DNA from: Enterobacter hormaechei subsp. hoffmannii
GTDB lineage: Bacteria; Pseudomonadota; Gammaproteobacteria; Enterobacterales; Enterobacteriaceae
Direction: 5' to 3'
Length of the DNA: 64,000 bases
Assembly (NCBI RefSeq): GCF_001729745.1
Contig: NZ_CP017186.1
Coordinates: forward strand, 310,001-374,000
Shown: positions 18,570 through 29,633 of the stretch, piece after piece
Position numbering within the stretch: the first letter of the stretch is position 1
Layout of the letters: the number at the start of each line of letters is the position of its first letter
Position numbers and translations under genes: made by a program
The notes under the pieces: model-generated
The model's database searches: none
What the model saw: the letters and a program-made list of their open reading frames with translations, nothing else
What the model was told of the DNA's origin: nothing

Positions 18570-18712
18570 AAAGAACTAAAGCGCCACTAAGGGCGCTTTA
18601 GTTTTTTCCGGTCTTTGTCTTTCTCTCTATCCCGCTGGCTCACGGGAGGGTTTCCCCCGACATCAGTACTCCTCGTGTCGAGCTTGTGGAGGAGGTTCCG
18701 GTTTGTACTGAC
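18570..18712 (-). ncRNA. sraL: Candidate SraL (RyjA) small RNA
   Basis: In E. coli and Salmonella the sigma-S-dependent sRNA SraL (about 140 nt) is transcribed toward soxR and shares its terminator. Here a minus-strand transcript would start near 18712 just after CATAGAATTAA, which resembles an extended sigma-S -10 element. It would end at the 18574-18607 hairpin, also giving about 140 nt. Position, orientation and length agree, but the sequence was not aligned to SraL. Confidence 0.55.
18574..18607. terminator. Bidirectional terminator between soxR and SraL
   Basis: Twelve-base perfect stem AACTAAAGCGCC / GGCGCTTTAGTT with a T-run on the right. Confidence 0.88.
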
Positions 18713-18833
18713 ACTTTAATTCTATGCCCGGCCGCCGTTTTTGCCACCGGAGATGATGAGATTTTAGCCGAATTTTTTTCGTGAAGTTGTTCAGTTTTCT
18801 ATAGTTAAAAAGTATGAATCACCGGAGAACATC

Positions 18834-19505
18834 ATGCTAACGGTCCACCACCTTAACCAGTCTCGTTCCCATCGCGTCCTCTGGGCGCTGGAAGAGCTGG
18901 GTCTGACATATGAGATTGTGCGCTACCAGCGCGAAAAAACCATGCTCGCACCAGACGCGCTCAAAAAAGTGCATCCGCTGGGAAAATCCCCGGTACTGGA
19001 AGATAACGGACTGGTTCTGGCTGAATCAGGCGCGATTCTGGAATATCTTCAGGAAACGTACGATTCGGCGTCACGATTCAAACCGTTAGATCCCGCTCAT
19101 AAAGTGCAGTATCGCTTCTGGCTGCATTACGCCGAAGGATCTTTGATGCCGCTGCTGTTAATGAAGCTGGTATTTAACAGCCTCGGCAAACCCCCCGTCC
19201 CGTTTGGCCTGCGCACGCTGGGTAAGGCGCTGGGGCAGGGGGTGCAAAAAGCGTATCTCAACCGCCAGCTGGAAACGCATGCGCGCTTTATTAACGACCA
19301 TCTTGCCGAAAACAGCTGGTTTGCCGGCGACACGCTGACCATGGCGGACATCCAGATGAGTTTTCCCCTCTTCGCCCTGCTGGCGAGAGGCGGCATCGAC
19401 AATCTCGACCACATAGCGGCGTGGAAACAGAGAGTGGAGGCACGTCCGGGCTGGCAGACAACGCTTGCGAAAGGCGGCCCGCTGACGATACCCGGCGGGG
19501 GATGA
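18834..19505 (+). CDS. Glutathione S-transferase family protein
   Basis: 223 residues. The N-terminal thioredoxin-like domain (about 1-80) has the glutathione-binding GKSPVLEDNGLVLAESGAI region (cis-Pro and Glu-Ser). The C-terminal all-helical domain has FAGDTLTMADIQMSFPLFAL, the conserved helix cap. The N-terminal NQSRSHRVLWALEELG offers a Ser rather than Cys near the active site. The substrate is unknown. It lies between soxR and ghxP, where E. coli K-12 has no gene. RBS CCGGAGAACATC. Confidence 0.88.
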   Translation: MLTVHHLNQSRSHRVLWALEELGLTYEIVRYQREKTMLAPDALKKVHPLGKSPVLEDNGLVLAESGAILEYLQETYDSASRFKPLDPAHKVQYRFWLHYAEGSLMPLLLMKLVFNSLGKPPVPFGLRTLGKALGQGVQKAYLNRQLETHARFINDHLAENSWFAGDTLTMADIQMSFPLFALLARGGIDNLDHIAAWKQRVEARPGWQTTLAKGGPLTIPGGG

Positions 19506-19528
19506 AATGTAACGAAATTGCGCATGGA

Positions 19529-19545
19529 CGATAACGTTTGCGCAT
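19529..19545. promoter_or_regulatory. PurR-like box 1 upstream of ghxP
   Basis: ACGATAACGTTTGCGC resembles the PurR operator ACGCAAACGTTTGCGT (half-site GTTTGCG intact). It is the most upstream of three similar sites before the purine permease gene ghxP. Confidence 0.45.
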
Positions 19546-19671
19546 CCTCTGCTTAATTCTTCATCGTCATGAGGCAATTTTAGCGAAAAACGAGAAAGTT
19601 CAGTTGAAAAGGGCGGGTATTAGGCTAGATAATCGTTTGCCTACATTTGACCACCCGTTTTGTAAGCGCGG

Positions 19672-19687
19672 AGCTAAACGTTTGCTT
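19672..19687. promoter_or_regulatory. PurR-like box 2 upstream of ghxP
   Basis: AGCTAAACGTTTGCTT keeps the AAACGTTT core of the PurR operator, 116 bases before the ghxP start. A third, weaker half-site (ATCGTTTGCC) lies near 19631. PurR control of guanine/hypoxanthine uptake is expected from related permease genes. Confidence 0.6.
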
Positions 19688-19802
19688 TTTTTGTGACGCC
19701 CCTTTCGTCGCAAACGCAGCACAAGGATTTGACGTTTCGCTGGCAGTGGAGTCTCCACCACGCTTACGGACTTTCAATAAAAATTTTCAGGGGATGTTTT
19801 CT

Positions 19803-21152
19803 ATGTCTACGCCATCTGCGCGTACCGGCGGTTCACTTGACGCCATGTTTAAAATTTCTGCTCGCGGCAGCACCGTGCGCCAGGAAGTTGTTGCCGGTCT
19901 GACGACGTTTCTGGCGATGGTGTACTCCGTCATCGTGGTGCCGGGCATGCTCGGCAAAGCCGGTTTCCCGCCAGCGGCGGTCTTTGTTGCCACCTGCCTG
20001 GTTGCGGGTGTGGGTTCGATTGTGATGGGCCTGTGGGCGAACCTGCCGCTGGCGATCGGGTGCGCCATCTCCCTGACCGCGTTTACCGCCTTCAGCCTGG
20101 TGCTGGGCCAGCATATCAGCGTCCCGGTAGCGCTCGGCGCGGTGTTCCTGATGGGTGTACTGTTCACCGTGATCTCTGCTACCGGCATCCGTAGCTGGAT
20201 TTTGCGCAACCTGCCGCAGGGCGTGGCGCACGGCACCGGTATCGGCATCGGCCTGTTCCTGCTGCTGATCGCCGCCAACGGCGTGGGTCTGGTCATCAAG
20301 AACCCGCTGGACGGCCTGCCGGTTGCGCTGGGTAACTTCGCGAGCTTCCCGGTAATTATGTCGCTGGTGGGGCTGGCGGTGATCATTGGCCTGGAAAAAT
20401 TGAAAGTGCCGGGCGGCATTCTGCTGACCATTATCGGCGTGTCCATCGTCGGCCTGATTTTCGACCCGTCCGTTCATTTCTCCGGGATTTTCGCCATGCC
20501 GTCGCTGAGCGATGACAACGGTAACTCCCTGATTGGCAGCCTGGATATTGTGGGCGCGCTGAACCCGGTGATCCTGCCAAGCGTGCTGGCGCTGGTAATG
20601 ACCGCGGTGTTTGACGCCACGGGCACCATCCGCGCGGTGGCGGGGCAGGCTAACCTGCTGGACAAAGACGGCCAGATCATTGACGGCGGCAAAGCGCTGA
20701 CCACCGACTCCCTGAGCAGCGTTTTCTCTGGCCTGGTGGGTGCAGCGCCAGCGGCAGTGTACATTGAGTCCGCAGCGGGTACGGCGGCAGGCGGCAAAAC
20801 CGGCCTGACGGCTATTACCGTTGGCGTACTGTTCCTGCTGATCCTGTTCCTCTCTCCGCTCTCTTATCTGGTGCCAGCTTACGCGACCGCACCTGCGCTG
20901 ATGTACGTCGGCCTGCTGATGCTGAGCAACGTGGCGAAAATCGACTTTGCTGACTTTGTTGATGCCATGTCCGGCCTGATCACCGCGGTCTTTATCGTGC
21001 TGACCTGTAACATCGTGACCGGCATTATGATCGGTTTCGCCTCGCTGGTGATTGGACGTCTGGTCTCCGGTGAGTGGCGCAAGCTGAACATCGGTACCGT
21101 TGTCATCGCCGTTGCGCTGGTAGCGTTCTACGCGGGCGGCTGGGCAATTTAA
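19803..21152 (+). CDS. ghxP: Guanine/hypoxanthine permease GhxP
   Basis: 449 residues, the same length as E. coli GhxP (YjcD). It belongs to the AzgA-type nucleobase/cation symporters, with about 13-14 membrane segments. Signature regions are [17 protein letters not shown], the long [23 protein letters not shown] segment, [17 protein letters not shown], and [15 protein letters not shown]. The start at ATG 19803 follows TTTTCAGGGGATG and gives [13 protein letters not shown]; an upstream in-frame extension is not conserved. It imports guanine and hypoxanthine by proton symport. Confidence 0.97.
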   Translation: MSTPSARTGGSLDAMFKISARGSTVRQEVVAGLTTFLAMVYSVIVVPGMLGKAGFPPAAVFVATCLVAGVGSIVMGLWANLPLAIGCAISLTAFTAFSLVLGQHISVPVALGAVFLMGVLFTVISATGIRSWILRNLPQGVAHGTGIGIGLFLLLIAANGVGLVIKNPLDGLPVALGNFASFPVIMSLVGLAVIIGLEKLKVPGGILLTIIGVSIVGLIFDPSVHFSGIFAMPSLSDDNGNSLIGSLDIVGALNPVILPSVLALVMTAVFDATGTIRAVAGQANLLDKDGQIIDGGKALTTDSLSSVFSGLVGAAPAAVYIESAAGTAAGGKTGLTAITVGVLFLLILFLSPLSYLVPAYATAPALMYVGLLMLSNVAKIDFADFVDAMSGLITAVFIVLTCNIVTGIMIGFASLVIGRLVSGEWRKLNIGTVVIAVALVAFYAGGWAI

Positions 21153-21305
21153 GTTATCCATTGATGCGAAAACGGGTGGCTCAGGCCGCCCGTTTTTATT
21201 TTCAGGACTCATCCCGTTGTCTTTTACGTTACTCTGGAGAGGATAGAATAAGAGGCACGACGCCTCAGGTTTGGCTTAAAAAGAAACACAGCAAACAGGG
21301 AACGC

Positions 21306-22952
21306 ATGGAAATTTTCTTCACAATACTCATCATGACCCTTGTGGTCTCATTATCCGGGGTGGTTACACGCGTACTGCCCTTCCAGGTCCCCCTGCCTTT
21401 AATGCAAATAGCTATCGGCGCGCTGCTGGCGTGGCCGACGTTCGGTCTGCACGTGGAGTTCGATCCGGAACTGTTCCTCGTGCTGTTTATCCCGCCGCTG
21501 CTGTTTGCCGATGGCTGGAAAACGCCGACGCGCGAATTTCTTGAGCACGGGCGAGAGATCTTCGGTCTGGCGCTGGCGCTGGTGGTCGTTACCGTGGTCG
21601 GGATTGGTTTCCTGATCTACTGGGCCGTACCGGGGATCCCGCTTATACCCGCCTTTGCGCTGGCTGCCGTGCTGTCGCCGACCGACGCCGTGGCGCTGTC
21701 CGGCATTGTGGGCGAAGGGCGCATTCCTAAGAAAATCATGGGCATTTTGCAGGGCGAGGCGCTGATGAACGACGCTTCCGGCCTGGTCGCCCTGAAGTTT
21801 GCCGTGGCGGTAGCCATGGGCACCATGGTCTTTACCGTCGGCGGTGCAACCCTCGAATTCTTCAAGGTGGCGATTGGCGGTATCCTCGCAGGCTTTGTTG
21901 TAAGCTGGCTGTACGGTCGTTCGCTGCGCTTCCTCAGCCGCTGGGGCGGCGATGAACCGGCGACGCAGATCGTCCTGCTGTTCCTGCTGCCGTTCGCCTC
22001 TTACCTGATTGCCGAACATATCGGCGTGTCGGGCATTCTGGCGGCGGTAGCCGCGGGGATGACCATCACCCGTTCCGGCGTGATGCGCCGGGCGCCGCTG
22101 GCGATGCGTCTGCGCGCGAACAGTACCTGGGCGATGCTCGAGTTTGTCTTTAACGGCATGGTGTTCCTGCTGTTGGGCCTGCAACTGCCGGGCATTATGG
22201 AATCTTCGCTGATCGCGGCCGAAGCGGATCCAAACGTTGAAGTCTGGATGCTGTTTACCGATATCGTACTCATCTACCTTTCGCTGATGCTGGTGCGTTT
22301 CGGCTGGCTGTGGACGATGAAGAAGTTCAGCGTTCGCTTCCTGACCAAAAAGCCGATGGAGTTCGGCTCCTGGACCACGCGCGAGCTGCTGATTGCCTCT
22401 TTCGCGGGCGTTCGCGGGGCGATCACCCTTGCTGGTGTGCTCTCCATTCCTCTGCTTCTGCCGACGGGCGACGTCTTCCCGGCGCGCTACGAGCTGGTGT
22501 TCCTGGCGGCGGGCGTGATCCTCTTCTCCCTGTTTGTCGGCGTAATTATGCTGCCGATTCTGCTGCAGCATATTGATGCGGGTGACACCTCGCAGCAGCA
22601 TAAGGAAGAGCGGATTGCCCGTGCGGCGACGGCGGAAGTAGCGATTGTCGCCATCGAGAAGATGGAGGAGCGTCTGGCCGCCGATGCCGAAGAGAACATT
22701 GATAACCAGCTGCTGAAGGAAGTCAGTTCACGCGTGATCGGTAATTTGCGTCGCCGTGCTGACGGACGTAACGACGTGGAAAGTTCGTTGCAGGAAGAGA
22801 ACCTCGAGCGCCGTTTCCGCCTGGCGGCGCTGCGCTCCGAGCGTGCCGAGCTGTATCACCTGCGCGCGACGCGGCAGATCAGCAACGAGACGCTGCAAAA
22901 GCTGCTGCACGATCTGGATCTGCTGGAAGCGTTGTTGATAGAGAATCAGTAG
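21306..22952 (+). CDS. yjcE: Na+/H+ antiporter YjcE (CPA1 family)
   Basis: 548 residues (E. coli 549). About 12 membrane segments precede a 130-residue charged cytoplasmic tail rich in helices (about 420-548). CPA1 ion-site motifs are present: LSPTDAVALSGIVG, GEALMNDASGLVALK and FAGVRGAITLAGVL. It follows ghxP as in E. coli, with a 153-bp gap. After its stop the gap to the next gene (22953-23463) holds a REP and the inverted MITE-like element; E. coli has yjcF there. Confidence 0.94.
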   Translation: MEIFFTILIMTLVVSLSGVVTRVLPFQVPLPLMQIAIGALLAWPTFGLHVEFDPELFLVLFIPPLLFADGWKTPTREFLEHGREIFGLALALVVVTVVGIGFLIYWAVPGIPLIPAFALAAVLSPTDAVALSGIVGEGRIPKKIMGILQGEALMNDASGLVALKFAVAVAMGTMVFTVGGATLEFFKVAIGGILAGFVVSWLYGRSLRFLSRWGGDEPATQIVLLFLLPFASYLIAEHIGVSGILAAVAAGMTITRSGVMRRAPLAMRLRANSTWAMLEFVFNGMVFLLLGLQLPGIMESSLIAAEADPNVEVWMLFTDIVLIYLSLMLVRFGWLWTMKKFSVRFLTKKPMEFGSWTTRELLIASFAGVRGAITLAGVLSIPLLLPTGDVFPARYELVFLAAGVILFSLFVGVIMLPILLQHIDAGDTSQQHKEERIARAATAEVAIVAIEKMEERLAADAEENIDNQLLKEVSSRVIGNLRRRADGRNDVESSLQEENLERRFRLAALRSERAELYHLRATRQISNETLQKLLHDLDLLEALLIENQ

Positions 22953-22960
22953 CGCTGTAA

Positions 22961-22992
22961 TTGCCCGGTGGCGCTGCGCTTACCGGGCCTAC
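22961..22992 (+). repeat. REP element after yjcE
   Basis: TTGCCCGGTGGCGC...TTACCGGGCCTAC palindrome immediately after yjcE. Confidence 0.85.
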
Positions 22993-23021
22993 GTGCTCGA
23001 TCGGTTCCCTCTCCCGGTGGG

Positions 23022-23448
23022 CTGAGGGTTCCCCAGTAATTTTTTTATGCAGAAGCAATAAAGTTGCTTTCTAAATGACTGAGGGCTGTCAGCGATGCCC
23101 TGGTCCGGCTGTAAATCGCTGAGGCGTTTCCTGCAGGCCGGGGCGAGGCGCAGGGATGCGCCGAGAGGGCGGCTTTACAGGGACGTTGCCTCCGCCCGTA
23201 CCCGATAAGCCGGAAGGAATAAGCCGAGGGCACCGCGAAGCGGCGATTTACCGCCGGGAGCCCGGGTCGCCAGGGTGGTGGCGACTGAGCCACCCTGGCA
23301 CGTTCACCGGTCATGTCGTTACAGAGTAGCAAGGACATAAAGTGAACGGAATGACCACCACCGCCGTATGTTCCCCTCACCCTAACCCTCTCCCCGGAGG
23401 GGCGAGGGGATTGCTCAGTGCTCGCATTAATTTGTGGGGAACCCTCAG
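23022..23448 (-). mobile_element. 427-bp MITE-like element, copy B (inverted)
   Basis: Reverse-complement copy of 7768-8195, nearly identical over the full length (a few substitutions and one missing base by eye). Both ends read CTGAGGGTTCCCCA as perfect 14-bp terminal inverted repeats. The flanks are CCCGGTGGG on the left and CCCTATGGG on the right, matching at seven of nine positions, again at the tip of a REP-like hairpin. It lies between yjcE and the lysR gene. The orientation opposes copy A, with about 14.8 kb between them. Confidence 0.75.
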
Positions 23449-23463
23449 CCCTATGGGAGAGGG

Positions 23464-24351
23464 TTAGGGTGAGGGTACCCAAAACCCCTCACAGCATTGC
23501 AACCACGCCTGTGCGCTGTGCGACAGATACACCCCTTCACGCCAGATCATCCCTAACTGCCAGTGCAGATCGCTCTCCAGCGGGATCCAGCGCAGCGTGT
23601 TTTTATCCAGCCGCTCGCAGATCGGCTGCGGCAGAATGGCTATCCCCACGCCCGCCTGTACCATCGCTGCCAGAAAATCCCACTGGCCGCTGCGCACCGC
23701 AATGCGCGGCTTTACGTTGTGCTGGTTAAACAGCGCCATCAGCTGGCGGCTTAAGGCGAAATCTTCGTTGTAAATTAGCAGCGGGTGTTCGCCGAGCAGC
23801 TCGGGTTTTACTGATTCAATCTTCAGCCAGTCGCCGGAGCGCGGCACCAGCACGCACAGCGGGTGGCTGAACAGCGGCAGCGTTGCCAGCCCGCTCTCTT
23901 CTTCCACGGGAAGGGCCGTCATGGCCACGTCCAGTTCACCGTTCATCACCGCCTGCTGCACGGTCAGGCCGCCAAATTCAGAAATTTTTAGCTCAACGCC
24001 GGGATAGCGCTGGCGAAACAGGCTAATCGGCCCGGCCATCATCATGCCGACCATCGGCGGAATGCCGAGCCGCAGCAGCCCTTTTGTCAGGTGGTTGATG
24101 TCCCCAAGCTCGGCCTCCAGCTGGCGGAACTCCGCCAGAATTGCCAGCCCGCGCTCGAACACCACGCGACCGGTATCGGTCAGCAGCAGCTTGCGCCCGT
24201 CGCGGATCAGGAGGGTACAGTTCAGCTCATCTTCGAGGTTTTTCAGCATCTTACTGATGGTAGGCTGGGTTACGAATAACTTCTCCGCTGCGCGGGTAAA
24301 ACTTTGCTGGCGAACCACCTCGACAAAATAGCGCAGCGTTCTTATGTCCAT
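23464..24351 (-). CDS. LysR-type regulator adjacent to cidAB
   Basis: 295 residues. The N-terminal winged helix (MDIRTLRYFVEVVRQQSFTRAAEKLFVTQPTISKMLKNLE, split in text: conserved SFTRAAEKL and QPTISKMLK) is followed by a periplasmic-binding-like effector domain from about residue 90. It is divergent from cidA and therefore a likely activator of it, like CidR. Its last codons and stop fall inside the REP-like flank of the MITE-like copy B (ending VPSP), so the repeat may have replaced the original C-terminus. The effector is unknown; for CidR of other bacteria it is linked to acetate/pyruvate overflow. Confidence 0.9.
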   Translation of the reverse strand: MDIRTLRYFVEVVRQQSFTRAAEKLFVTQPTISKMLKNLEDELNCTLLIRDGRKLLLTDTGRVVFERGLAILAEFRQLEAELGDINHLTKGLLRLGIPPMVGMMMAGPISLFRQRYPGVELKISEFGGLTVQQAVMNGELDVAMTALPVEEESGLATLPLFSHPLCVLVPRSGDWLKIESVKPELLGEHPLLIYNEDFALSRQLMALFNQHNVKPRIAVRSGQWDFLAAMVQAGVGIAILPQPICERLDKNTLRWIPLESDLHWQLGMIWREGVYLSHSAQAWLQCCEGFWVPSP

Positions 24352-24453
24352 GATTATTCCTCGAAACTATACCTTCGATGATTTTAATTCATTTCAGTCG
24401 ATACCGTACGCTCACTATACTGGCGCCTCGTCTCATTTCTGAGGAAAACCCCC

Positions 24454-24864
24454 ATGGCCGTGGCGTTAAGCCGTGTTACGCCTGCCGTTGTTCAACGACT
24501 CCAGGTACCGGTTCAGGTACTGCTCTACGCGGGACTGTTTGTTTTTGCTGAATATCTTGTCGACTGGCTGAACCTGCCTTTACCCGCCAACCTGGTGGGA
24601 ATGGTGCTGATGCTGACGCTGATCCTCTGTCGCGCGTTGCCCCTTAGCTGGGTGCGGGCCGGTGCGCGCTGGCTGCTGGCGGAGATGCTGCTGTTCTTCG
24701 TTCCGGCCGTGGTGGCGGTGGTGAATTATGCGCAACTGCTGATGGTCGACGGCTGGCGCATCTTTGCGGTTATCGCCCTGAGCACGCTGATGGTGCTGGG
24801 CGCCACCGCCTGGGTGGTGGATAAAGTGTATCGCTTTGAAATCAGCAGGCAGAAGCATGACTAA
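24454..24864 (+). CDS. cidA: CidA/LrgA family holin-like protein
   Basis: 136 residues with four hydrophobic segments. The LrgA/CidA hallmark LPLPANLVGMVLMLTLIL and LLAEMLLFFVPAVVAVVNY are present. In Gram-positive bacteria the family controls murein hydrolase export and cell death, and some members transport pyruvate with their B partner. The role here is not shown. It overlaps the following cidB by 8 bp, is divergent from the LysR gene, and is absent from this place in E. coli. Confidence 0.88.
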   Translation: MAVALSRVTPAVVQRLQVPVQVLLYAGLFVFAEYLVDWLNLPLPANLVGMVLMLTLILCRALPLSWVRAGARWLLAEMLLFFVPAVVAVVNYAQLLMVDGWRIFAVIALSTLMVLGATAWVVDKVYRFEISRQKHD

Positions 24865-25546
24865 CTTTCAGATAAGCGTGCTATGCCTGATTGCGACAGT
24901 CGTCATTTACTTTGCCAACAAGCGCCTGTATCGCCGCTTTCGCACGCTGCCGCTGATGCCGCTGGTCTTTACGCCGATCCTGCTGGTGCTGATGCTGGTC
25001 TTCGGCCATATCTCCTGGCAGAACTACATTGGTGAATCCCACTGGCTGCTGTGGCTGCTCGGCCCGGCGACTATCGCCTTTGCGGTGCCGGTGTATGACA
25101 ACCTGGCAATTATTAAACGCCACTGGATGTCGCTCAGCGCGGGTGTCGTCACCGCGACGGTAGTGGCGGTGTGCAGCTCGGTCTGGCTGGCGCGGCTGTT
25201 TACCCTGTCTGATGAAATCCAGCGCAGCCTGGCGGTACGCTCGGTGACCACACCGTTCGCGCTGGCGGCGGCTAAACCGCTCGGCGGACAGCCGGATCTG
25301 GTGGCGCTGTTTGTGGTGGTGACCGGCGTGTTCGGCATGGCAGTGGGGGATGTGCTGTTTCTGCGCCTTTCCATTCGCGAAGGGATGGCGAAAGGGGCAG
25401 GGTTTGGCGCGGCGTCGCACGGGGCGGGGACGGCACGTTCGTATGAGCTGGGACAGCAGGAAGGCGTTGTTGCAAGCCTGGTGATGATGCTCTCGGGCGT
25501 GACAATGGTATTAATCGCGCCGCTGGTGGCGTGGGTGATGTTTTAA
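24857..25546 (+). CDS. cidB: CidB/LrgB family membrane protein
   Basis: 229 residues with several membrane segments. LrgB-type motifs GPATIAFAVPVYDN, RSVTTPFALAAAK and GAASHGAGTARSYELGQQEGVVASL are intact. It is the partner of CidA. The ATG at 24857 overlaps the cidA end, which implies translational coupling. Its stop is 33 bp from the stop of convergent actP. Confidence 0.9.
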   Translation: MTNFQISVLCLIATVVIYFANKRLYRRFRTLPLMPLVFTPILLVLMLVFGHISWQNYIGESHWLLWLLGPATIAFAVPVYDNLAIIKRHWMSLSAGVVTATVVAVCSSVWLARLFTLSDEIQRSLAVRSVTTPFALAAAKPLGGQPDLVALFVVVTGVFGMAVGDVLFLRLSIREGMAKGAGFGAASHGAGTARSYELGQQEGVVASLVMMLSGVTMVLIAPLVAWVMF

Positions 25547-25579
25547 GTTCCCCGGCCAGAGCGACCGGGGAGAAAAGGT

Positions 25580-27540
<1,961 letters not shown>

Positions 27541-27576
27541 CACAGAGTCTCCAAAGGTAAGGTTGGTTTGTTTTTA

Positions 27577-27669
27577 TCCCCTCTCCCCTATGGGGAGAGG
27601 GTTAGGGTGATGGAAGGAAGGTGCGGTCTGATGCCCTCACCCCGGCCCTCTCCCACGGGGAGAGGGAGA
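27577..27669. repeat. Two REP-like palindromes between acs and yjcH
   Basis: CCCTCTCCCCTATGGGGAGAGG with a GTTAGGGTGA tail, then an oppositely oriented CCCTCACCCCGGCCCTCTCCCACGGGGAGAGGG-type unit (positions about 27632-27669). They sit inside the acs-yjcH-actP operon and may set differential expression. Confidence 0.8.
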
Positions 27670-27674
27670 AAACA

Positions 27675-29633
27675 CTAGGAAGGCATTGCGATGGCCTGCT
27701 TCTCTTCGAGCAGTTTGTCCACCACGCCAGGATCGGCAAGCGTTGAGGTATCACCGAGGTTGCTGGTGTCGCCTGCTGCGATTTTGCGCAGAATACGACG
27801 CATAATCTTGCCGGAACGGGTTTTCGGCAGTGAGTCGGTCCAGTGCAGCACGTCCGGCGTGGCCAGCGGGCCGATCTCTTTACGCACCCAGTTGCGCACC
27901 TCGGTATACAGCTCTGGCGACGGCTCTTCGCCGTGGTTCAGGGTGACGTAGGCGTAGATCGCCTGGCCTTTGATGTTGTGAGGAATGCCGACAACTGCCG
28001 CTTCGGCAATCTTCGGATGCGACACCAGCGCAGACTCAATCTCCGCCGTGCCCAGACGGTGGCCGGAAACATTCAGCACGTCGTCCACGCGTCCGGTGAT
28101 CCAGTAATAACCGTCTTCGTCCCGGCGCGCGCCGTCGCCGCTGAAGTACATGTTTTTAAAGGTTGAGAAGTAGGTCTGTTCGAAGCGCTCATGGTCGCCG
28201 AACAGGGTACGCGCCTGGCCAGGCCAGGAATCGACGATCACCAGGTTGCCTTCGGTGGCCCCTTCCTGCGGATTGCCTTCGTTGTCCACCAGCGCGGGCT
28301 GCACGCCGAAGAACGGACGGGTGGCCGAACCGGCTTTCAACTGCGTGGCGCCCGGCATCGGGGTGATCATGAAGCCGCCGGTTTCGGTCTGCCACCAGGT
28401 GTCCATCACCGGGCACTTCTCGTTGCCGATCTTCTTCCAGTACCACTCCCAGGCTTCCGGGTTGATCGGCTCGCCCACGGAACCGAGGATGCGCAGGGAA
28501 GAGCGGTCGGTCCCTTCGATGGCTTTATCGCCTTCCGCCATTAATGCGCGGATCGCCGTTGGCGCGGTGTAGAGAATGTTGACCTGATGCTTATCGACCA
28601 CCTGGCACATACGCGCCGGCGTTGGCCAGTTAGGTACGCCTTCAAACATCAGCGTCGTTGCGCCGCAGGCCAGCGGGCCGTACAGCAGGTAGCTGTGACC
28701 GGTGACCCAGCCCACGTCGGCGGTACACCAGTAGATGTCGCCCGGATGGTAGTCGAAAACGTATTTAAAGGTGGTGGCCGCGTAAACCAGATAGCCGCCG
28801 GTGGTATGCAGCACGCCTTTCGGCTTACCGGTGGATCCGGAGGTATAAAGGATAAACAGCGGATCTTCCGCGTTCATCTCTTCCGGCTGATGCTGGTCGC
28901 TTGCGTTTTCAATCAGATCGCTCCACCACAGGTCTCGGCCCTCGTGCCAGTCAATGTTGCCGCCCGTGCGTTTGAAGACAATGACGTTATGGATGGATTT
29001 CACGTTCGGGTTTTTCAGCGCTTCATCGACGTTTTTCTTCAGCGGAATGCCGCGCCCGGCACGCACGCCCTCGTCAGCGGTGATCACCAGCTTTGAGTTC
29101 GAGTCGACGATACGTCCGGCAACCGCCTCCGGCGAGAAGCCACCAAAAATAACGGAGTGGATCGCGCCGATGCGCGCGCAGGCCAGCATAGCCACCGCGG
29201 CTTCCGGCACCATCGGCATATAGATCGCCACCACATCGCCTTTTTTAATGCCCTGGGCCAGCAGCACGTTGGCGAAGCGGCAGACGTCGCGATGAAGCTC
29301 TTTATATGAGATGTGTTTGCTCTGAGAGGCATCGTCGCCTTCCCAGATAATGGCCGTTTCGTTGCCGCGTTCGGCAAGATGGCGGTCCAGGCAGTTCGCC
29401 GCCAGGTTCAGCGTGCCGTCTTCATACCATTTAATGGAGACGTTGCCCGGCGCGAAAGAGGTGTTCTTTACCTTCTGATAAGGTTTGATCCAGTCGAGGA
29501 TGTGGCCCTGTTCACCCCAGAATGCGTCAGGGCTGGAAATGGACTGCTGGTATTTCTCCTGGTACTGCTCCGGGCTTATCAGGCAACGGTCCGCAATGTT
29601 TGCGGGAATGTCGTGTTTGTGTATTTGGCTCAT
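27675..29633 (-). CDS. acs: Acetyl-CoA synthetase
   Basis: 652 residues, identical in length to E. coli Acs. It is an AMP-forming acyl-CoA synthetase. The P-loop-like [18 protein letters not shown] lies near residues 263-280, WWQTETGG near 413, and the hinge [22 protein letters not shown] region near 498-520. The acetylation-controlled lysine lies in [17 protein letters not shown] near 609. It activates acetate for scavenging. First gene of acs-yjcH-actP; RBS AAGGAGAAAAAAAGCC. Confidence 0.98.
   Translation of the reverse strand: MSQIHKHDIPANIADRCLISPEQYQEKYQQSISSPDAFWGEQGHILDWIKPYQKVKNTSFAPGNVSIKWYEDGTLNLAANCLDRHLAERGNETAIIWEGDDASQSKHISYKELHRDVCRFANVLLAQGIKKGDVVAIYMPMVPEAAVAMLACARIGAIHSVIFGGFSPEAVAGRIVDSNSKLVITADEGVRAGRGIPLKKNVDEALKNPNVKSIHNVIVFKRTGGNIDWHEGRDLWWSDLIENASDQHQPEEMNAEDPLFILYTSGSTGKPKGVLHTTGGYLVYAATTFKYVFDYHPGDIYWCTADVGWVTGHSYLLYGPLACGATTLMFEGVPNWPTPARMCQVVDKHQVNILYTAPTAIRALMAEGDKAIEGTDRSSLRILGSVGEPINPEAWEWYWKKIGNEKCPVMDTWWQTETGGFMITPMPGATQLKAGSATRPFFGVQPALVDNEGNPQEGATEGNLVIVDSWPGQARTLFGDHERFEQTYFSTFKNMYFSGDGARRDEDGYYWITGRVDDVLNVSGHRLGTAEIESALVSHPKIAEAAVVGIPHNIKGQAIYAYVTLNHGEEPSPELYTEVRNWVRKEIGPLATPDVLHWTDSLPKTRSGKIMRRILRKIAAGDTSNLGDTSTLADPGVVDKLLEEKQAIAMPS

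Noticed and set aside
19833..21212. 459-codon minus-strand frame opposite ghxP
   Set aside because: Shadow of a membrane-protein gene: His/Gln/Arg-rich and lacking domains, while the plus strand clearly encodes GhxP.
21399..22601. 400-codon minus-strand frame opposite yjcE
   Set aside because: Same pattern of a shadow frame opposite a hydrophobic protein.
23045..23482. 145-codon frame spanning MITE-like copy B
   Set aside because: Same reason as for copy A; it starts inside the REP-like flank and shows no coding signal.
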